Positions 15,650-25,441 of a stretch of 64,000 nt of DNA are shown here, piece after piece. The notes under the pieces were generated by a model. The model saw only the letters and a list, made by a program, of their open reading frames with translations. It was not told where the DNA came from and made no database searches. Position numbers and translations under genes: made by a program. This DNA comes from Chitinophagaceae bacterium. Lineage in GTDB: Bacteria > Bacteroidota > Bacteroidia > Chitinophagales > Chitinophagaceae. Each line of letters begins with the position of its first letter. The stretch's first letter is position 1. The stretch lies in NCBI GenBank assembly GCA_016721085.1, contig JADKJI010000014.1, positions 62,001 to 126,000 on the forward strand, read 5' to 3'.

Positions 15650-17845
15650 TTGAAAAACACTGTTTACTTACTGACTCCTCCATTTACTCAGTTGAATACG
15701 CCGTATCCAGCAACAGCGTATATAAAAGGCTTTTTTAATACTAAAGGGGTTTCTTCATTCCAATCGGATCTCGGCTTGGAAGTAACCCTGGAACTTTTTT
15801 CCGAGCAAGGACTAAACGCCTTGTTTGCTTTCGCCGAAGAAAATAATAAACCCCTTTCTGAAAATGCTACCCGCATCAAGCTGATGAAGAATGACTACAT
15901 CAGCACTATCAATTCTGTGGTTCATTTTTTACAAGGGAAGAACCCTACTATGGCCTATCTGATTGCAAAAAGAGATTTTTTACCAGAAGCCGCACGCTTT
16001 GCTCAAATCGATGATTTGAATTGGGCATTTGGCTCAATGGGTATACAGGATAAAGCCAAGCACCTTGCAACAATGTATCTGGAAGACCTTGCAGATTTCA
16101 TTAAAGAGGCTGTGGATGAACATTTCGGCTTTAGTCGTTATGCTGAAAAACTGGGCCGCTCTGCCAATAGTTTTGATGAACTTTATGAAAGTCTTCAACA
16201 ACCTCTCACTTTCATTGATACTTTACTTGTAAAGATTTTTGAAGAAAGACTTCGTGCTGTTAAACCGCATCTTGTAGCTATATCAGTTCCTTTTCCTGGA
16301 AATCTTTATTCAGCCTTTCGATGTGCTCAATGGGTGAGGAAATTTCATCCAGATATTAAAGTGGCAATGGGAGGGGGATTTGCAAATACAGAACTGCGAT
16401 CTGTAAGTGATAAGCGAGTTTTTGATTTTTTTCACTTCATCACTTTAGACGATGGGGAAGCCCCATTGGAGAATCTGGTTCTGTATATAGAAAACAATAA
16501 ACCAAAGGAAGAACTTAAAAGAACATTTCTATTCGAAGATGGTAGTATACAGTATATAAACAATCCTGCTGTTCGTGATTATAAACAGGGAGAAGTGGGT
16601 ACTCCGGATTATAGTGAACTTTTACTGGATAGATATATCTCAGCTATAGAAGTGGTGAACCCAATGCACCGCTTGTGGAGCGATGGCCGATGGAATAAGC
16701 TCACCATGGCACACGGTTGCTATTGGGGAAAATGTACATTCTGCGATATCTCACTTGATTATATAAAACTTTATGAACCTGTTGCAGCATCACTGCTTTG
16801 CGACCGAATGGAACAACTCATTCAGCAAACCGGACAAAACGGTTTCCATTTTGTAGATGAAGCAGCCCCACCTGCTTTGATGAGGGCCATGGCTATTGAA
16901 ATCCTGAAAAGGAATCTTACAGTCACCTGGTGGACGAATATCAGGTTTGAAAAGAGCTTCACCCGAGATCTTTGTCTCTTGCTAAAAGCTTCTGGTTGTA
17001 TTGCAGTTTCAGGTGGATTGGAAGTAGCTTCAGATCGGCTACTCGAGCTCATCCAGAAAGGTATTACCGTATCTCAGGTAGCTTCAGTAAACCGGAATTT
17101 TACGGATGCTGGAATTATGGTGCATGCCTATCTCATGTATGGCTTTCCTACACAAACAGAACAGGAAACCATTGATTCACTCGAAATGGTAAGGCAGCTT
17201 TTTAAAGCAGGGGTTATGCAGTCGGCTTTCTGGCATCTATTCACTATGACAGCGCATAGTCCAGTAGGTATGGAGCCCGAAAAATACAAGGTTACCAAAC
17301 AAACAGATGTAATAGGAAGTTTTGCCAACAATGATATTCAGCACAATGATCCAACAGGAGCCGATCATGAACAATTCAGTTTCGGATTGAAGAAATCACT
17401 GTTCAATTTTATGCAAGGAATAGGATTGGACGATCCTCTCAATAAATGGTTTGAATTCAAGGTTCCAAAAACAAAAGTGGCACCAGATTATATTGTAAAT
17501 GCTTTGAAAGAAGAACTATTGCCATTTCGCCCGGCGGCCAAAGTTATCTGGACTGGAAAGTTGGTAAACGTGAATGTTTTCACACAAAGTAAAAAAGGCA
17601 ATAGCAGGGAAATGGCCTCTTTGCAATTCCATACGCGCAAAAAACTTCACGAAGTTTCTGTGCCTTTGCCTCAGGGAGAATGGCTGGCCACTTTATTACC
17701 CCGACTGTCAATCAAGAACGAAGTAATACTTACGTTGGCAGATATAAAAGCTGATTATGAAAAGACGGGATTAGAAGACTTTGAGCTTTTCTGGGATAAC
17801 AAACCCATCAGCCAATTATATAAACTCGGACTCTACGCATTATAA
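15650..17845 (+). CDS. B12-binding-type radical SAM protein
   Basis: 731 residues from a TTG start; an in-frame stop lies 15 bases upstream, so no ATG is available earlier. Residues ~200-290 form the cobalamin-binding-like Rossmann region (HLVAISVPFPGNLYSAFRCA, VAMGGGFANTELR). The radical SAM core begins at TMAHGCYWGKCTFCD. The cluster cysteines are Cys357, Cys362 and Cys365, i.e. C-x4-C-x2-C, one residue longer than the usual CxxxCxxC. GGLEVASDRLLELI and the YLMYGFPTQTEQET segment are typical of this superfamily. The C-terminal ~130 residues are unassigned. No biosynthetic or RiPP precursor gene sits beside it, so the substrate is unknown. Confidence 0.83.
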   Translation: MKNTVYLLTPPFTQLNTPYPATAYIKGFFNTKGVSSFQSDLGLEVTLELFSEQGLNALFAFAEENNKPLSENATRIKLMKNDYISTINSVVHFLQGKNPTMAYLIAKRDFLPEAARFAQIDDLNWAFGSMGIQDKAKHLATMYLEDLADFIKEAVDEHFGFSRYAEKLGRSANSFDELYESLQQPLTFIDTLLVKIFEERLRAVKPHLVAISVPFPGNLYSAFRCAQWVRKFHPDIKVAMGGGFANTELRSVSDKRVFDFFHFITLDDGEAPLENLVLYIENNKPKEELKRTFLFEDGSIQYINNPAVRDYKQGEVGTPDYSELLLDRYISAIEVVNPMHRLWSDGRWNKLTMAHGCYWGKCTFCDISLDYIKLYEPVAASLLCDRMEQLIQQTGQNGFHFVDEAAPPALMRAMAIEILKRNLTVTWWTNIRFEKSFTRDLCLLLKASGCIAVSGGLEVASDRLLELIQKGITVSQVASVNRNFTDAGIMVHAYLMYGFPTQTEQETIDSLEMVRQLFKAGVMQSAFWHLFTMTAHSPVGMEPEKYKVTKQTDVIGSFANNDIQHNDPTGADHEQFSFGLKKSLFNFMQGIGLDDPLNKWFEFKVPKTKVAPDYIVNALKEELLPFRPAAKVIWTGKLVNVNVFTQSKKGNSREMASLQFHTRKKLHEVSVPLPQGEWLATLLPRLSIKNEVILTLADIKADYEKTGLEDFELFWDNKPISQLYKLGLYAL

Positions 17846-17873
17846 CCCGCAACCTATAACTCGCAACCCGAAA
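17844..17873. repeat. AACCCGC heptamer block between radical SAM gene and next gene
   Basis: AACCCGC, AACCTAT, AACTCGC, AACCCGA and AACAATA follow at exact 7-nt spacing directly after the stop codon and run to the next start codon. It uses the same words as the block at 11517-11553. Confidence 0.75.
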
Positions 17874-17880
17874 CAATAAA

Positions 17881-18357
17881 ATGAAAGCCGCTTCAGTACA
17901 GGAACTCAAACAAGAATTGAAACAATTGCCACCGGCGCAGTTAGTAGAACTTTGTTTGCGTCTGAGTAGGTTCAAGAAAGAGAATAAGGAGCTATTGACT
18001 TATCTCTTATTTGAAGCTCACCAGGAGGCTGATTTTGTAAAGGGAATTAAGGAAGAGATAGATGATAATTTTTCTGAGATCAATCGCTCTCATTTGTATT
18101 TTGCTAAAAAAAGCCTACGCAAAATCGTAAGAATCATAAATAAATATTGCCGTTATAGCAATGTCACAGAAACTGAATTGGAGCTTCGCCTGTATTTCTG
18201 TACCACACTAAAGAATTCCGGTATCCCCATAAACCAAAATCCGGTCATTAAAAACCTATACAATACTCAGATAAAGAAATCTGAGCAATTGATAGAGTCT
18301 CTCCATGAAGATCTGCAGTATGAGTTTAGGAGGGAGTTTAAGAAGCTTAATGCTTGA
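17881..18357 (+). CDS. Conserved-looking hypothetical protein, helical
   Basis: 158 residues, no signal peptide or transmembrane segment. It is strongly helical and highly charged: VQELKQELKQLPPAQLVELC resembles a short helix-turn-helix or SAP-like opening, followed by LRLSRFKKENKELLTYLLFEAHQ. There are two mid-protein aromatic Cys-containing stretches (NKYCRYSN, LRLYFCTTLKN). I do not recognise the family. It is separated from the radical SAM gene only by a 30-base heptamer block, so co-transcription is plausible, and it is followed by the 127-bp tandem array. Confidence 0.6.
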   Translation: MKAASVQELKQELKQLPPAQLVELCLRLSRFKKENKELLTYLLFEAHQEADFVKGIKEEIDDNFSEINRSHLYFAKKSLRKIVRIINKYCRYSNVTETELELRLYFCTTLKNSGIPINQNPVIKNLYNTQIKKSEQLIESLHEDLQYEFRREFKKLNA

Positions 18358-18363
18358 TTTTTT

Positions 18364-18762
18364 GCCTAAAGCTTAGGGCCTAAGGCCTAAGGCTTATTCA
18401 GAGAACAGACGAATGTTTTGGTTTTTTACGAATATCCAATTTCGAAGCCTGATTTCCGTACGGATTACAAAACAAAGCCTAATGCTTTTTGCCTAAAGCT
18501 TAGGGCCTAAGGCCTAAGGCTTATTCAGAGAACAGACGAATGTTTTGGTTTATTACGAATATCCAATTTCGAAGCCTGATTTCCGTACGGATTACAAAAT
18601 AAAGCCTAATGTATTTTGCCTAAAGCTTAGGGCCTAAGGCCTAAGGCTCATTCAGAGAACAGACGAATGTTTTGGTTTATTACGAATATCCAATTTCGAA
18701 GCCTGATTTCCGTACGGATTACAAAATAAAGCCTTTGGCTTTAAGCCTTAAGCCTTAGGCAA
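18364..18762 (+). repeat. Three tandem copies of a 127-bp repeat with GCCTAAG termini
   Basis: Copies begin at 18364, 18491 and 18618. Each opens with heptamer words GCCTAAA, GCTTAGG, GCCTAAG, GCCTAAG and GCTTATT, followed by an ~80-bp non-repetitive core that starts AGAGAACAGACG and ends GTACGGATTACA. The copies are nearly identical. After the third copy comes an inverted terminus (TTTAAGCCTTAAGCCTTAGG, to ~18762). The array fills the 440-bp gap before hutI and holds no frame worth calling. The same core occurs at 27447-27716 in reverse orientation. Confidence 0.92.
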
Positions 18763-18797
18763 AGAGCTATTTCCTATCTTGCACTAAATCATTCAAA

Positions 18798-20045
18798 ATG
18801 CCCTCCCTCCTCATAAAAAACATCGGCAACCTCGTAAACACCCGTAGCAGTAATGAATTGCTAAGAGGGGATAAGTTGGCTGTATTGCCATGTATTAATA
18901 ATGCGTATGTGATTGTTGAGGATGGTATGATTGTAGGTTATGGCACAATGGAGGAATTAAATCATTCCAAAAATGTGATACCCGAAAACAGTTTTGATGC
19001 AAAAGGGGGAATGGTGCTGCCTTGTTGGTGTGATAGTCATACGCATATTGTTTTTGCCGCCAGCAGGGAAGAAGAATTTGTAGATAAATTGAAAGGTGCC
19101 AGCTATGCTGAAATCGCCGCAAAGGGTGGGGGTATCCTGAATTCGGCCAGGAAACTGGCCGCTACCTCTGAAGAAGTCTTATTCCAGCAGGCTTTAAAAC
19201 GCCTTGATGAAGTGAGCAGACTAGGAACTGGTGCCATCGAGATTAAAAGCGGTTATGGTTTATCGGTAGAAAGTGAATTGAAGATGCTGCGTGTTATCAA
19301 AAGATTAAAGCAACAATCGAACCTGAGCATAAAAGCAACATTCCTGGGAGCACATACTTATCCTGAAATATACAAAGAGAACCATCAGGGATATATTGAT
19401 CTTATCATAAATGAAATGCTTCCCGTTATTGCTGCTGAAAAACTGGCTGATTATATAGATGTTTTTTGCGAACAAGGCTTTTTTTCGCAGGAAGAAACAA
19501 CGGTGATAGTTGAAGCGGGTAAGCAATACGGGTTGAAACCAAAAATTCATGCTAACCAACTCCACTTGTCAGGTGGTGTTCAGGAAGGTGTGGCTCTTGG
19601 AGCACTATCGGTAGATCACCTTGAAACAATGGATCAGGCAGCAATATCCACATTAGCTACTTCAGATACAATAGGAACTTTACTGCCTGGTGCCGCTTTC
19701 TTTTTACGAATGAATTACCCTCCGGCACGTAACTTGATAGGAGAAGGCTGTGCTGTGGCATTGGCCTCAGATTATAACCCCGGTTCATGTCCGAGTGGGA
19801 ATATGAACCTGGTAGTCTCTCTTGCTTGTATTCAAATGAAAATGCTTCCGGAAGAAGCAATCAATGCAGCCACAATTAATGGGGCTTTCGCTATGGAATT
19901 GCAAAAAGAAGTAGGTAGTATTTCAATTGGAAAAATTGCTAACCTGATTATAACACCACAATTGCCATCACTTGCTTACCTTCCTTATGCATTTGGAACC
20001 AATCCAGTAGAGAAAGTAATGATTAGAGGTGAGTGGATTAATTAA
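18798..20045 (+). CDS. hutI: Imidazolonepropionase
   Basis: 415 residues, the usual length. It hydrolyses 4-imidazolone-5-propanoate to N-formimino-L-glutamate, step 3 of histidine degradation, in the cytoplasm. Amidohydrolase metal motifs: DSHTHIVFA (HxH near residue 77), KATFLGAHTYP with the third His, HANQLHLSGG and ASDYNPGSCPSGN with the late Asp. The LGTGAIEIKSGYGL segment is diagnostic for HutI. It precedes a membrane protein gene by 30 bases and hutG beyond it; hutH and hutU are not in the window. Confidence 0.95.
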   Translation: MPSLLIKNIGNLVNTRSSNELLRGDKLAVLPCINNAYVIVEDGMIVGYGTMEELNHSKNVIPENSFDAKGGMVLPCWCDSHTHIVFAASREEEFVDKLKGASYAEIAAKGGGILNSARKLAATSEEVLFQQALKRLDEVSRLGTGAIEIKSGYGLSVESELKMLRVIKRLKQQSNLSIKATFLGAHTYPEIYKENHQGYIDLIINEMLPVIAAEKLADYIDVFCEQGFFSQEETTVIVEAGKQYGLKPKIHANQLHLSGGVQEGVALGALSVDHLETMDQAAISTLATSDTIGTLLPGAAFFLRMNYPPARNLIGEGCAVALASDYNPGSCPSGNMNLVVSLACIQMKMLPEEAINAATINGAFAMELQKEVGSISIGKIANLIITPQLPSLAYLPYAFGTNPVEKVMIRGEWIN

Positions 20046-20075
20046 ATCGTTTCGTCCTTTTAAATATAAACCTGA

Positions 20076-22085
20076 ATGTTTACTTCGAAAGAAAAAAAGA
20101 CTTTTCTGGATACTTATTTAGCTGACCCGGATAAATTCCTTATTGCTGACAGGTCATCAGGTTTGAAATTTCTGGTTTCATTCTTTGGCGTTCTAAGAAA
20201 AGAAGGTGCTTCAAGTCCCCAGCAAAGTATGGAGAATATGATAGGAGTGATGGAGCAATCACCTTCCTTGTTAAATACGGTACAGCTGGCCTTGCTATTA
20301 CAATTAAACTCCACCGATCTTGATACGGCTATTACTGAAAGTGGTATCCCACTGGCGAGAGGATTCTGGCAGGAGTTCTTTTCTCGCTGCCGGCATAAGC
20401 TCATACCTGCCCTCATCCCTGATAATGATTTTCTCTATGTTATTAATACAGTGTTTTACAGGAAAACAGATTGTTTTTGGATAGCTGAAATTAAAAGGGA
20501 GACTTGGATTCGTTTCTTTGATTTGCTGGAAATAAAAAACCCTGAACAGGATTCTCACCTGCCCTCTCACTTATTTAAATCCCTAAAATTATTATCTTTT
20601 CAAGTTACCCAACTGGGACTCGAAAAAGAGATTACAAGGTATCTTCCCCAAGCTATGAAGGAAACAAATCCTTTCATTCAATTGAATTATGAAATTCATG
20701 AACTGGAAGATCTTTTGGAAAACCATCAGGATCAGAAATTGATTACTGAACAGGCTGTTCAGGTTAAGAATATGATTATTCTTTGCGAAGAAAATCTGGA
20801 TACAATTAACCAATATCAAAGCGACAAAGGAACCAGCATTAACCAGACCTATATAGCTGTGATGCTAAAGCACAGGCTGGACAGGATGAAATTGCTACTC
20901 GATACATTGGACAGGGATCATCATTTTGATACTGGAAGACTGGTGGATCTTTTCAGGGGACTGGTAAGAAATGAGAACAGAAAGAACAGTATTCGGGAAT
21001 TATTATCGCAGGGAATGGGATACCTGGCTTATAGAATTGCGGAGCACAAAGGGATTAAGGGGGATAAATATATTACCAGCACTCCTGCAGAATATAGGCA
21101 AATGATTGGTAGTTCCATGTGGGGTGGTTTCATCATCTGCTTCATTGCAATATTTAAAAACCTTTTGACCACACTACACTGGGCTCCTTTTTGGCAGGGC
21201 TTTGTATATAGTATCAATTATAGCGCAGGATTTCTCATTATTGAACAAACACATACAACACTTGCTACAAAGCAACCGGCCTTTACAGCCAGCGCTATTG
21301 CTTCTACGTTGGATCTTAAGAAGCAGGATAGTCCTCCAGATTTGCATGATCTGGCTGTGACAGTATCAAAAGTCTCCAGAAGTCAGTTCGCTTCCTTTTT
21401 TGGAAACCTGGTAATCGTGTTCCCGGTTACATTCCTGATGGCCTGGCTTTATGATTTTCTTACTGGAACTAAGATTGCAGGTGGGGATGCTGCCATGAAA
21501 CTATTGAAAGATCAACACCCATTCCAAAGTCCAGCCTTGTTATATGCCTGCTTCACAGGGGTGTTCCTCTTTATTAGCGGTCTGATTTCAGGATATATCC
21601 AGAATAAAATGTATTTCAGCCATATAAGAGAAAGGCTGATTAAACACCCTTTACTGAAAGTTACTTTTGCATCCAATACCCTTCAGACTTTTGCAAGATT
21701 TGTTGAGAAAAATGCTGGTGCCATTATTGGTAATATTGCCCTGGGTTTCTTTTTAGGAATGGCCGGTGTTATCGTCAAAATTTTTGCTATTCCATTTGAT
21801 ATAAGACATATCACTATTTCGGCTGGCAATGTGGCTATTGGCCTTTATGGTTTATGGGGACAGCATATCGATACATCATTCCTGGTTTGGGTATTTTTGG
21901 GTGTATTTGGAATAGGTTTCTTTAATTTCCTGATCAGTTTTTCCCTGGCTTTTATGATGGCTGTAAGATCAAGAGGTATTCAACTAAAGGATTACCCTGA
22001 GTTCCTCGGGATTCTGGGTAGGTATTATATTAGAAAACCACTTCATTTTATCTTTCCACCTAAGGCCACTGAGGCGGCAGAATAA
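20076..22085 (+). CDS. Membrane protein of the 'site-specific recombinase' (Gcr-like) family
   Basis: 669 residues. The N-terminal ~330 residues are soluble and helical (LEDLLENHQDQKLITEQAVQ, NRKNSIRELLSQGMGYLAYR). The C-terminal half has five to seven transmembrane helices (GGFIICFIAIFKNLL, NLVIVFPVTFLMAWLYDFL, ALLYACFTGVFLFISGLISG, IIGNIALGFFLGMAGVIVKI, FLVWVFLGVFGIGFFNFL), plus FDIRHITISAGNVAIGLYG, which is typical of this family. Databases name it after a gonococcal gene, but it has neither a serine- nor a tyrosine-recombinase active site. Its true function is unknown. Lying between hutI and hutG with short gaps (30 and 36 bases), it is probably in the hut operon. Confidence 0.82.
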   Translation: MFTSKEKKTFLDTYLADPDKFLIADRSSGLKFLVSFFGVLRKEGASSPQQSMENMIGVMEQSPSLLNTVQLALLLQLNSTDLDTAITESGIPLARGFWQEFFSRCRHKLIPALIPDNDFLYVINTVFYRKTDCFWIAEIKRETWIRFFDLLEIKNPEQDSHLPSHLFKSLKLLSFQVTQLGLEKEITRYLPQAMKETNPFIQLNYEIHELEDLLENHQDQKLITEQAVQVKNMIILCEENLDTINQYQSDKGTSINQTYIAVMLKHRLDRMKLLLDTLDRDHHFDTGRLVDLFRGLVRNENRKNSIRELLSQGMGYLAYRIAEHKGIKGDKYITSTPAEYRQMIGSSMWGGFIICFIAIFKNLLTTLHWAPFWQGFVYSINYSAGFLIIEQTHTTLATKQPAFTASAIASTLDLKKQDSPPDLHDLAVTVSKVSRSQFASFFGNLVIVFPVTFLMAWLYDFLTGTKIAGGDAAMKLLKDQHPFQSPALLYACFTGVFLFISGLISGYIQNKMYFSHIRERLIKHPLLKVTFASNTLQTFARFVEKNAGAIIGNIALGFFLGMAGVIVKIFAIPFDIRHITISAGNVAIGLYGLWGQHIDTSFLVWVFLGVFGIGFFNFLISFSLAFMMAVRSRGIQLKDYPEFLGILGRYYIRKPLHFIFPPKATEAAE

Positions 22086-22121
22086 TATACTTTCACTATA
22101 TTGTTATTCTTAAATAACGAT

Positions 22122-23171
22122 ATGCAGCATTTCCGGTATTACACAAAGGAGGATGTTTTATCCCTGACACGTATTCGCAGGTTCGAAACTAAAATCGGTG
22201 AACATGTACATGTACCAAATACAAGAGAGCAACTTGAAAAGGCACTTCAGAACCCTTCTATACAGTTTGTAGTATTCGGTATTCCTGAAGATATTGGTGT
22301 AAGGGCCAACGCGGGAATAGGGGGAACCGATTCGGTTTGGGTTCCTTTCCTTTCTGCTTTCCTGAATTTACAAAGCAATGATTTCCTTTCAGGTGATTCT
22401 ATATTATTACTCGGACATTTTGACTTTGGCGATCTGAAATATCTTATCGAACAACATGCCCATGGCCACGAAGAAAAAATCGATGCCTATCGCCATGCCG
22501 TGAATACTATCGATGAAGAAGTGGAGGCTCTTACAAAACTGATTACATCATATAAAAAACTTCCAATAGCAATTGGAGGTGGTCACAATAATGCCTACCC
22601 GCTTATTAAAGGCGCATCAAAAGGATTGCTAAAAGCTGGTTTGCTGGAATTAGCCCAAATTAATGCAGTGAACCTTGATGCGCATAGTGACTTCCGTCCA
22701 TCTGAAGGACGTCATAGTGGCAATGGCTTCAGGTATGCCGAAGAAGATGGATTCCTGCAGAAATATTGCATCATAGGTATTCATGAAAATTATCTACCCC
22801 AGAATGTTTGGCTCGATATTGTCAACAATCCCTTTATAGATATAATAACCTATGAAGATATCTTCATTCACGAAAAAAGGAATTTCATACAAGCGGTAGC
22901 GCATGCAACGGGATTCACAGAAGATAATTTTACCGGTGTGGAATTGGATCTTGATGCCATTGAAGGTGTATTAAGCAGTGCTCAGACACCATCAGGCATA
23001 CCGGTATTGCTAGCCAGACAATACATGAACTTCACAGCAGTGGACTGTAAAGTGGCTTATTTGCATATTTGTGAAGGGGCTACCCAGCTTACCGATAGCA
23101 GGAAGCAGGAAACTACAGGAAAACTGATTTCCTATCTGGTAAGCGATTTCCTTAAAGCCCGCCTTTCTTAA
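22122..23171 (+). CDS. hutG: Formimidoylglutamase-like ureohydrolase
   Basis: 349 residues from ATG 22122; the upstream TTG at 22101 lacks support. Arginase-fold manganese enzyme with GGGHNNAYP (first His ligand), NLDAHSDFR (DAHxD) and ELDLDAIEG (the DxDxxD-type third motif, here ending in Gly rather than Pro). VLLARQY and AYLHICEGA complete the fold. Together with hutI this fits cleavage of formiminoglutamate to glutamate and formamide; agmatinase or arginase activity is less likely given the context. Its stop codon overlaps that of the convergent patatin gene. Confidence 0.87.
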   Translation: MQHFRYYTKEDVLSLTRIRRFETKIGEHVHVPNTREQLEKALQNPSIQFVVFGIPEDIGVRANAGIGGTDSVWVPFLSAFLNLQSNDFLSGDSILLLGHFDFGDLKYLIEQHAHGHEEKIDAYRHAVNTIDEEVEALTKLITSYKKLPIAIGGGHNNAYPLIKGASKGLLKAGLLELAQINAVNLDAHSDFRPSEGRHSGNGFRYAEEDGFLQKYCIIGIHENYLPQNVWLDIVNNPFIDIITYEDIFIHEKRNFIQAVAHATGFTEDNFTGVELDLDAIEGVLSSAQTPSGIPVLLARQYMNFTAVDCKVAYLHICEGATQLTDSRKQETTGKLISYLVSDFLKARLS

Positions 23172-25249
23172 AAAGGAATTCCCAGGTTTATATAAGTTGA
23201 GAATTTTCTCGACTGGTCGCTATACATGGCACTGATCTCTAATGGGCCTAAGGCGAAATTATATCCCATCGATAAGGCATGACCAGATAGGAAATTCGGC
23301 CTTTGCAGATGATTGTCGGGGCTGATATAATTATTTACCAAAGCATTTGTTTTTGCTGTGGCATATAAAGAGTTGCTGATATTCATCCTCAAGCCCAATT
23401 GTAATGAACTTACACTTGGAGTGAAAAAGCTTCCTTCTTCCAGCCCTGCAAATAGTATCTGGTTATGGAACATTCTCGTCATTCCACCAATTACAAAATC
23501 ATTGAAGATATTTTGGTCGTAATTGAAATTAATACCTGTCTGGAATTGGGTAATGAATGTACCTCTTTTGCCAATAGGAGAGTAGGTTTCAAAATTGAAA
23601 GAAAACCGTTGATAGTTATTGTATTTTATTCCTAAGGAGTCAGGATTTACTTCTTGTCCGTTTACGAATACTTTAACTTCTGGTTTTTGGTTAAAAACAA
23701 TACCGATTTCACTATCCATTCTAGTGAATTTCCGATTGCTTGAATATTGCATCTTGAAAGAAGATGTAAAATAGTTCTGTCTGTATAATCCGTCCTTTTT
23801 ATAACTCGTGAAAGTTGGGATATCCAAATATTCATATTGAACTCCTAATAAAGCAGCAATGTTTTTTCCTCTTCCTAAATATTGAAGATGTTCCCCTTTC
23901 GCCCTGAAACGTTCACCAAGATTCAGCGTAAGGAAACTTCTGGAATGGGGAGAAAAGAAATTACGGGTAGTAAGGTTGGCTATTATGCCAATGCCTGTAA
24001 ACTTGTTATAATGTAATCCAAGTTTGGCAAAGCTTCTTGGATTTTCTTCAACCTGGAAATGAATTCTGGCTTCGTTGTTTCCAGTTGGCTCCAATGAATA
24101 AAGTATGCGGTTGTAATAACGGGTGCCGAATACTTTCCTTACCATTTTCCAAGTTTTTCAGGAGTATAATAACGATTATTATAGTAACCCATCATATGGA
24201 CAAAGAAATCATCGGTTGTATTCTTTAGCCCTTCTACATCGATACTGGTTATTTTTATTGAATCAACTTTAGGTAATCTGTCTGTTGTGATTGCCTGGTG
24301 TCCATAAATAGCATTAAGACTATCAGCAAGATGTTTGAAAACAGGATACCATTTATCTCCTTCATTTAAACCTGTTTCAATGATTTCTATTGCTTTATTA
24401 AAACTGGCAGAGGTATAATTGTCAACTGGAATCGGAATATAGATATCGCTTAATGCTATCTCTCTTCTTGTATCTTCTGCTTCCTTAAAGAAAGCAATTT
24501 GCATCAATACCTGTATGGCATTGTTCACTTTCTCTTTGGGCAATAAGCCAGTGGATACATTACTTCCAATAACTATATCGGCCCCCATCTGTCGCACATC
24601 TTTAACTGGGAAAGTTCCTGACTACTCCACCATCAACCAGTTTTCTTCCTTTTGTTTCTACAGCTGTAAATACTGAAGGGATAGCCATACTTGAACGTAT
24701 AGCTGAAACTATTTCACCATCAGATAAAACTACCGCTTCTCCATTGGCAATGTCAACTGCAATACATTTAAATGGAATGGAAAATCTTGAAAAATCCTTG
24801 ATATTATAAACAGGAAAGACAAGTTCGGAAAATTTCAACCATAATTCTTCACTTTCCAATACGCCACTGGGCAAATGAAATTTATGATTCAGCCATGGAA
24901 GTTCAATATCGTATTTGCCATATTCCTCTTTTTCTTCCATTACAAGGGCCCTGAGGGAAGAGGCATTGCTTAGCAATATATCCCAGTCCAGTTTTCTTGC
25001 AATAGTATCCAGTTGTTTTCCTGAATAGCCCGCTGCATAAAGGAGCCTACAATACTACCCATGCTGGTACCAGTGATATAATCAATTTTTAAACCTGCAG
25101 AATCTATTGCCTTTGAGAATGCCAATATGAGCAAGTCCTTTAGCGCCACCTCCACTCAATGTCAAACCAATTTTTGGACGTTGGTTGCTTTGTGAATAGC
25201 TGGCTACGGATAAACTAAGAAGAAGGATAGAAAAGATAAGGCGGTACAT
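23168..25249 (-). CDS. Patatin-like phospholipase with C-terminal outer-membrane barrel, four apparent frameshifts
   Basis: A continuous ~694-residue protein is recovered by correcting indels near 25110 (extra base), 25041-25048, 24608-24610 (extra C) and 24145-24148 (missing A). The order is: signal peptide LLLSLSVASYSQ; patatin domain with oxyanion motif SGGGAKG, nucleophile GTSMGS and catalytic Asp in LVDGGVVRNFP; a POTRA-like region (SIKITSIDVEGLKN); and a ~320-residue beta-barrel resembling BamA/TamA (alternating GIKYNNYQRFSFNFE, terminal INLGIPF). The plan is like PlpD: lipase delivered through its own barrel. Four breaks in one gene with an otherwise perfect domain order suggest sequence error, but decay cannot be excluded. 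Confidence 0.75.
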
Positions 25250-25372
25250 CAACAGATCAATTAAAGACTGAAGGTACTTAAAAGAAAGGGGATATGCTAT
25301 CCTTCAAATGTTAAGAATTCATGTTATATGTATAGGGAAGAATAGATCAGTAAATGAGGGAATTAAATAAAA

Positions 25373-25397
25373 ACACAAGCCTTTATCAGGGCTTGTT
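25373..25397 (-). terminator. Intrinsic terminator of the ABC-F gene
   Basis: ACAAGCC pairs with GGCTTGT (25375-25396). On the - strand the stem is followed by a GTGTTTTTATTT tract, about 45 bases after the ABC-F stop. The 190-bp gap to the patatin gene shows nothing else. Confidence 0.65.
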
Positions 25398-25441
25398 TTA
25401 TATTAAATCAATACGTTTGTATTATAAAAAATGGTGTGGCT

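Noticed and set aside
18364..18762. CRISPR array suggested by regular direct repeats
   Set aside because: The whole 127-bp unit is repeated with no variable spacers, only three copies exist, and no cas gene is in the window.
20076..22085. Mobile element because of the 'site-specific recombinase' family name
   Set aside because: The protein is a multi-helix membrane protein without Ser or Tyr recombinase motifs, and there are no att sites or cargo around it.
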